NCBI RefSeq assembly: GCF_002251385.1
Contig: NZ_NPJJ01000038.1
Coordinates: 100,186-164,185, forward strand
Direction of reading: 5' to 3'
Origin: Prevotella sp. P5-108
GTDB lineage: Bacteria > Bacteroidota > Bacteroidia > Bacteroidales > Bacteroidaceae
Length of the DNA stretch: 64,000 bases
A program made the translations under genes and the position numbers. Positions 61,376 to 64,000 of this stretch are shown piece after piece. Under the pieces are notes generated by a model. The model did not search any database and had not been told where the DNA came from. It worked only from the letters and a program-made list of their open reading frames with translations. Numbering within the stretch: the stretch's first letter is position 1; every line of letters starts with the position of its first letter.

Positions 61376-62340
61376 ATACTATTATAGAATATCTTGATCA
61401 ACATCAAATAAAATACGAACGTGATGTAGATTTAAAGAAAAGAACATGGATACATAGAGGAGGGGTCGCAAGTTTATTCATAATTCCGTCTGATTCAAAC
61501 CAACTTGCAGATGTAGTTAAGTTCCTTTATCAAGGGCATCATGAATTTCTTTTGATTGGTCATACTTCTAATCTATACATTCTCAATACTGCAAATATCC
61601 CAGTAGTAGTTTCTACTCTTCGTTGTAATAAGTTTGAGCTAAAGGGTGACCGGATATATTGTGAGGCGGGTGCTGGAGTAATAAAATTAGCAAAAGCTAT
61701 GGTTGCTCAAGGGGTAAAAGGTTTTGAATATTTAACTGGACTTCCTGGTACTATTGGTGCAGCAATATGCAATAATAGTTCTTGCAAGGATAATAGTATA
61801 TCAGAATTATTGTTAAGTGCTACAGTTCTCACTTCTGACGGAGAAATAATCACTATGTATCCAAATGATTTTGAGTTTCAATTCCGCACTTCTATTTTTA
61901 AGGAGAAAAGAATAAAAGGCATTATTTTGTCTGCAACTCTCAAAGCAGATTTTTCAAATGTTGCAGAACTTATAGAAACAGCTAAGAAAAATGATAAAGA
62001 AAGGGCTGTTCTTCTTGAAGGACATTCAAAGAACCTCGGTTGTACTGTTAATCGTTGTTGGTCATTAGGTTCTATGCCGATATTGTATCGGGTTCATCAA
62101 ACTTTTTTAAATGTAGCAATGAAGTTATTTGGTATAGATAAAATAAAAAGAAGATTAATTCTCAAACGTCAGTTATTTGCTATTTCTGGTTTTAAAGATG
62201 TTGAGCCATACGTTTCTGACAAGAATCCGATTGTATTCATGTGGTTGGATGAAAACGCTGATAAAGTCTTCGATAGATATTTATTATTTATGGAAAAAGT
62301 TTATAGGACCAATAAAATAGAGATACAAATAGTTCGATAG
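61369..62340 (+). CDS. MurB-like FAD-binding oxidoreductase in the polysaccharide locus
   Basis: 323 residues related to UDP-N-acetylenolpyruvoylglucosamine reductase. The FAD-binding start is LLIGHTSNLYILN (family GxGSN); GAGVIKLAKAMVAQGVKGFEYLTGLPGTIGAAICNNSSC matches the GIPGTVGGA region; EFQFRTSIFKEKRIKGIILSATL matches the YRxSxF region. The MurB domain 3 is degenerate: the GSFFKNP-type catalytic Ser segment reads GHSKNLGCTVNR. The role in capsule synthesis is therefore probably a different enol- or keto-sugar reduction, not peptidoglycan synthesis. Translationally coupled to wzx. Confidence 0.75.
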   Translation: MVNTIIEYLDQHQIKYERDVDLKKRTWIHRGGVASLFIIPSDSNQLADVVKFLYQGHHEFLLIGHTSNLYILNTANIPVVVSTLRCNKFELKGDRIYCEAGAGVIKLAKAMVAQGVKGFEYLTGLPGTIGAAICNNSSCKDNSISELLLSATVLTSDGEIITMYPNDFEFQFRTSIFKEKRIKGIILSATLKADFSNVAELIETAKKNDKERAVLLEGHSKNLGCTVNRCWSLGSMPILYRVHQTFLNVAMKLFGIDKIKRRLILKRQLFAISGFKDVEPYVSDKNPIVFMWLDENADKVFDRYLLFMEKVYRTNKIEIQIVR

Positions 62341-62341
62341 T

Positions 62342-62893
62342 ATGATAATATATAATATTATAGGTAAACTGTACGAGATATTGTTTAAGTCGTACGTTAA
62401 AAAATCTGTTTCCTCTCTTAATAAAAGATTCGGGGGGGGTAAAAGTGGTATTGCTTGGCCTTACGTAATTAGGGGAGTTGAAAATTTCGTTTTCTCAGAT
62501 AATGTTAGTATAGGACCTGGAGCAACTATATATTCTACAGCTGCAAAGTTGATAATTAAAGAACATGTTATAATAGGTCCTAATCTAACGATTATAACAG
62601 GTGACCACATGCCTATTGTTGGACGTTACATTGATACTGTAACAGCTGGTGAAAAAAAGTCAGAATACGATCAAGATGTAATTATAGAATCCAATGTGTG
62701 GATAGGATGTAATGTTACAATCTTAAAAGGTGTTACAATAGGTAGAGGGTCAATAGTGGCAGCAGGTGCTGTGGTTACAAAATCATGTTCTCCTTATTCT
62801 GTAATAGGAGGTGTACCTGCAAAATTTATAAAACCTGTGTTCTCCGAAGAAGAAATAAAAGAACATGAACGTTTATTAGAAAATCAAAGATAA
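62342..62893 (+). CDS. left-handed beta-helix (hexapeptide repeat) acyltransferase
   Basis: 183 residues. The hexapeptide repeat region (about 55-165) includes SIGPGATIYSTAAKLIIKEHVIIGPNLTIITGDH and ESNVWIGCNVTILKGVTIGRGSIVAAGAVVTKSCSPYSVIGGVPAKFIKP, the typical end of CatB/WbbJ-type O-acetyltransferases. It probably acetylates a polysaccharide sugar. A run of eight G (62432-62439) lies early in the gene, at codons for three glycines (RFGGGKSG). Such a run in an otherwise AT-rich gene could slip and shift the frame. It follows the MurB-like gene by one base and overlaps the next start by one base (ATAATGG). Confidence 0.88.
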   Translation: MIIYNIIGKLYEILFKSYVKKSVSSLNKRFGGGKSGIAWPYVIRGVENFVFSDNVSIGPGATIYSTAAKLIIKEHVIIGPNLTIITGDHMPIVGRYIDTVTAGEKKSEYDQDVIIESNVWIGCNVTILKGVTIGRGSIVAAGAVVTKSCSPYSVIGGVPAKFIKPVFSEEEIKEHERLLENQR

Positions 62894-63918
62894 TGGCAAA
62901 AATAAACTTATTAACAATTCATTGGGGCAAGTGTTATGGTGCGATAATGCAAACTTATGCCACATGTAAATTATTGGAAGAATCTGGTCATGAGGTTCAC
63001 GTAATCAATCTTATTCACCCTTCTACAAAAAAAACATACAAACGTTTACGAAAGTGGGTAGACTTGTTTAGGGAATTTCAATTTTATTTGTTTAAGAAAA
63101 AATATTTTTCGAATTTAACAAGCAAATCATACGAAATACTATATAATAAACTTCCATCTGCTGATTATTATGCTGTTGGTAGTGATCAAGTTTGGAACAA
63201 GGATATAACAGCTCCCTTCTATTTAGATTATTTTCTTCATTTTGTTCCTAATGGAATAAAAAGAATATCTTTATCATCAAGTTTCGGTAAAACGGAATGG
63301 AATCAAGAAGAAACACTAACAAATGAGGTTAAGAATGAGCTAAACAAATTCGTTGCAGTTTCTGTACGTGAAGATAGTGGAGTTGAATTACTCCATGACA
63401 TATTTAATATAAGTAGCATTCAATTGCCAGATCCAACCATTGGTTATGGTTCTTTTGATAAACTTCTACCAAACAGAAATCCAAAACATCAACTATTTAC
63501 TTTTTTGTTTAAGAATACACTTGAGAGTAAAGCAATTGTTGAAGGTTGTGTGTCGCAACTTCATATACCAGTGTATAAAAATAATAGGCTTAATAGTTAC
63601 TTTAGGAACGGTCCTATTGATTGGCTTTCGAATATCGCAAATTCTGATTTTGTAATAACAGATTCATTTCATGGATTAGCTTTAAGTCTGTTGTTTAACA
63701 AACAGTTCATTGTACTTTGTGCTGATGAAAAAAAGTTTACAAGACTAAGTTCTTTATTGCGGTTGGTAAAATTAGAAAATAGATTTGTTAAATCATTTTC
63801 TGATTTTGAAAATCGCAAGTTTGAACTGTTGAAGCATATTGATTATTCAATGGTAAATAAGATATTGGAATCAGAAAGAAGAAGGTATCAGTTGTATATT
63901 GATAAAAATATCAAATAA
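62893..63918 (+). CDS. polysaccharide pyruvyl transferase family protein
   Basis: 341 residues with the PS_pyruv_trans fold: INLLTIHWGKCYGAIMQTYA at the start, DYYAVGSDQVWNKDI in the middle and SDFVITDSFHGLALSLLFNKQFIVL at the end, the latter being the conserved SFHG segment that contacts the sugar. It adds a pyruvate ketal to capsular sugars, giving negative charge. It is the last complete gene of the block. Homologues are common in Bacteroidetes capsule loci. Confidence 0.88.
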   Translation: MAKINLLTIHWGKCYGAIMQTYATCKLLEESGHEVHVINLIHPSTKKTYKRLRKWVDLFREFQFYLFKKKYFSNLTSKSYEILYNKLPSADYYAVGSDQVWNKDITAPFYLDYFLHFVPNGIKRISLSSSFGKTEWNQEETLTNEVKNELNKFVAVSVREDSGVELLHDIFNISSIQLPDPTIGYGSFDKLLPNRNPKHQLFTFLFKNTLESKAIVEGCVSQLHIPVYKNNRLNSYFRNGPIDWLSNIANSDFVITDSFHGLALSLLFNKQFIVLCADEKKFTRLSSLLRLVKLENRFVKSFSDFENRKFELLKHIDYSMVNKILESERRRYQLYIDKNIK

Positions 63919-64000
63919 TATGGCCGCTACATAAAAATCAAATAGCGATATCCTTTTTATCTAACATAATATTAATAGTAGTCGGTAGCCCGGCTTTTTG

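Noticed and set aside
63930..64000. Minus-strand frame open from the window edge to a stop near 63940 (about 20 codons)
   Set aside because: It could be the 3' end of a convergent gene, but there is too little sequence to support a call, and the AT-rich context makes it likely chance.

Overview
The window reads as a chromosome segment of a Bacteroidales bacterium, most likely Prevotella-like. The signs are the promoter form TTTG, 19-21 nt, TAnnTTTG in front of many genes, weak Shine-Dalgarno sequences, a pyrophosphate-dependent phosphofructokinase, an archaeal-type glycogen debranching set, a trp operon that is a rotated form of the Bacteroides order, and a UpxY-type antiterminator heading a polysaccharide locus. 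Nearly all of the window is moderately GC-rich housekeeping sequence. The last 4.4 kb (from about 59.6 kb) is clearly AT-rich and looks acquired.

Layout: 1-2.1 kb holds a partial PHP-domain protein, mscL and gap. 2.3-4.2 kb holds miaA and a DAG-kinase-like gene. 4.4-9.2 kb is a three-gene glycogen operon (debranching enzyme, GT4 glycosyltransferase, GH57). 9.2-10 kb is a spacer with a 22-bp-period repeat and a candidate small RNA, followed by an ECF sigma factor and rpe. 11.7-18.5 kb is a complete trp operon in the order DCFABEG, preceded by a Trp-Trp-Trp leader peptide and terminator. 18.6-27 kb holds envelope and metabolic genes (GHL10 hydrolase, FadL-like porin, Tyr/Trp/Gly-rich secreted protein, prmA, GH25 lysozyme, PPi-PFK). 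27.2-35 kb is a long co-directional run (acyltransferase, amidase-like surface protein, YgiQ radical SAM, GNAT, FMN-binding/NapH-like membrane protein). 35.2-39 kb is a redox cluster: thioredoxin, a CoA-disulfide-reductase fused to rhodanese, TusA and DsrE domains, and OxyR. 39.7-43.9 kb holds a PLD/helicase/DUF3427 protein, a Nudix hydrolase and Vsr, a possible defence or DNA-repair cassette. 44-47.1 kb holds tRNA-Thr, SRP RNA, mutS2 and tRNA-Ser. 47.3-49.5 kb holds a membrane protein and an L,D-transpeptidase gene split by a 179-bp MITE-like insertion. 49.9-57.5 kb holds a Sel1/TPR protein and a TolC-HlyD-MFS efflux operon with an AraC regulator.

The most striking region is 58.0-63.9 kb, a surface polysaccharide locus (UpxY antiterminator, Wzx flippase, MurB-like oxidoreductase, hexapeptide acyltransferase, pyruvyl transferase). 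Its promoter lies between perfect 20-bp inverted repeats (58051-58070 and 58227-58246). This is the architecture of a phase-variable, DNA-inversion-controlled capsule promoter, and here it lies in the ON orientation.

A second pattern recurs in four long spacers: degenerate direct repeats with a 21- or 22-bp period (9.6, 24.15, 39.1-39.5 and 57.7-57.9 kb). I cannot assign them a function. All calls were made by eye, without database searches.
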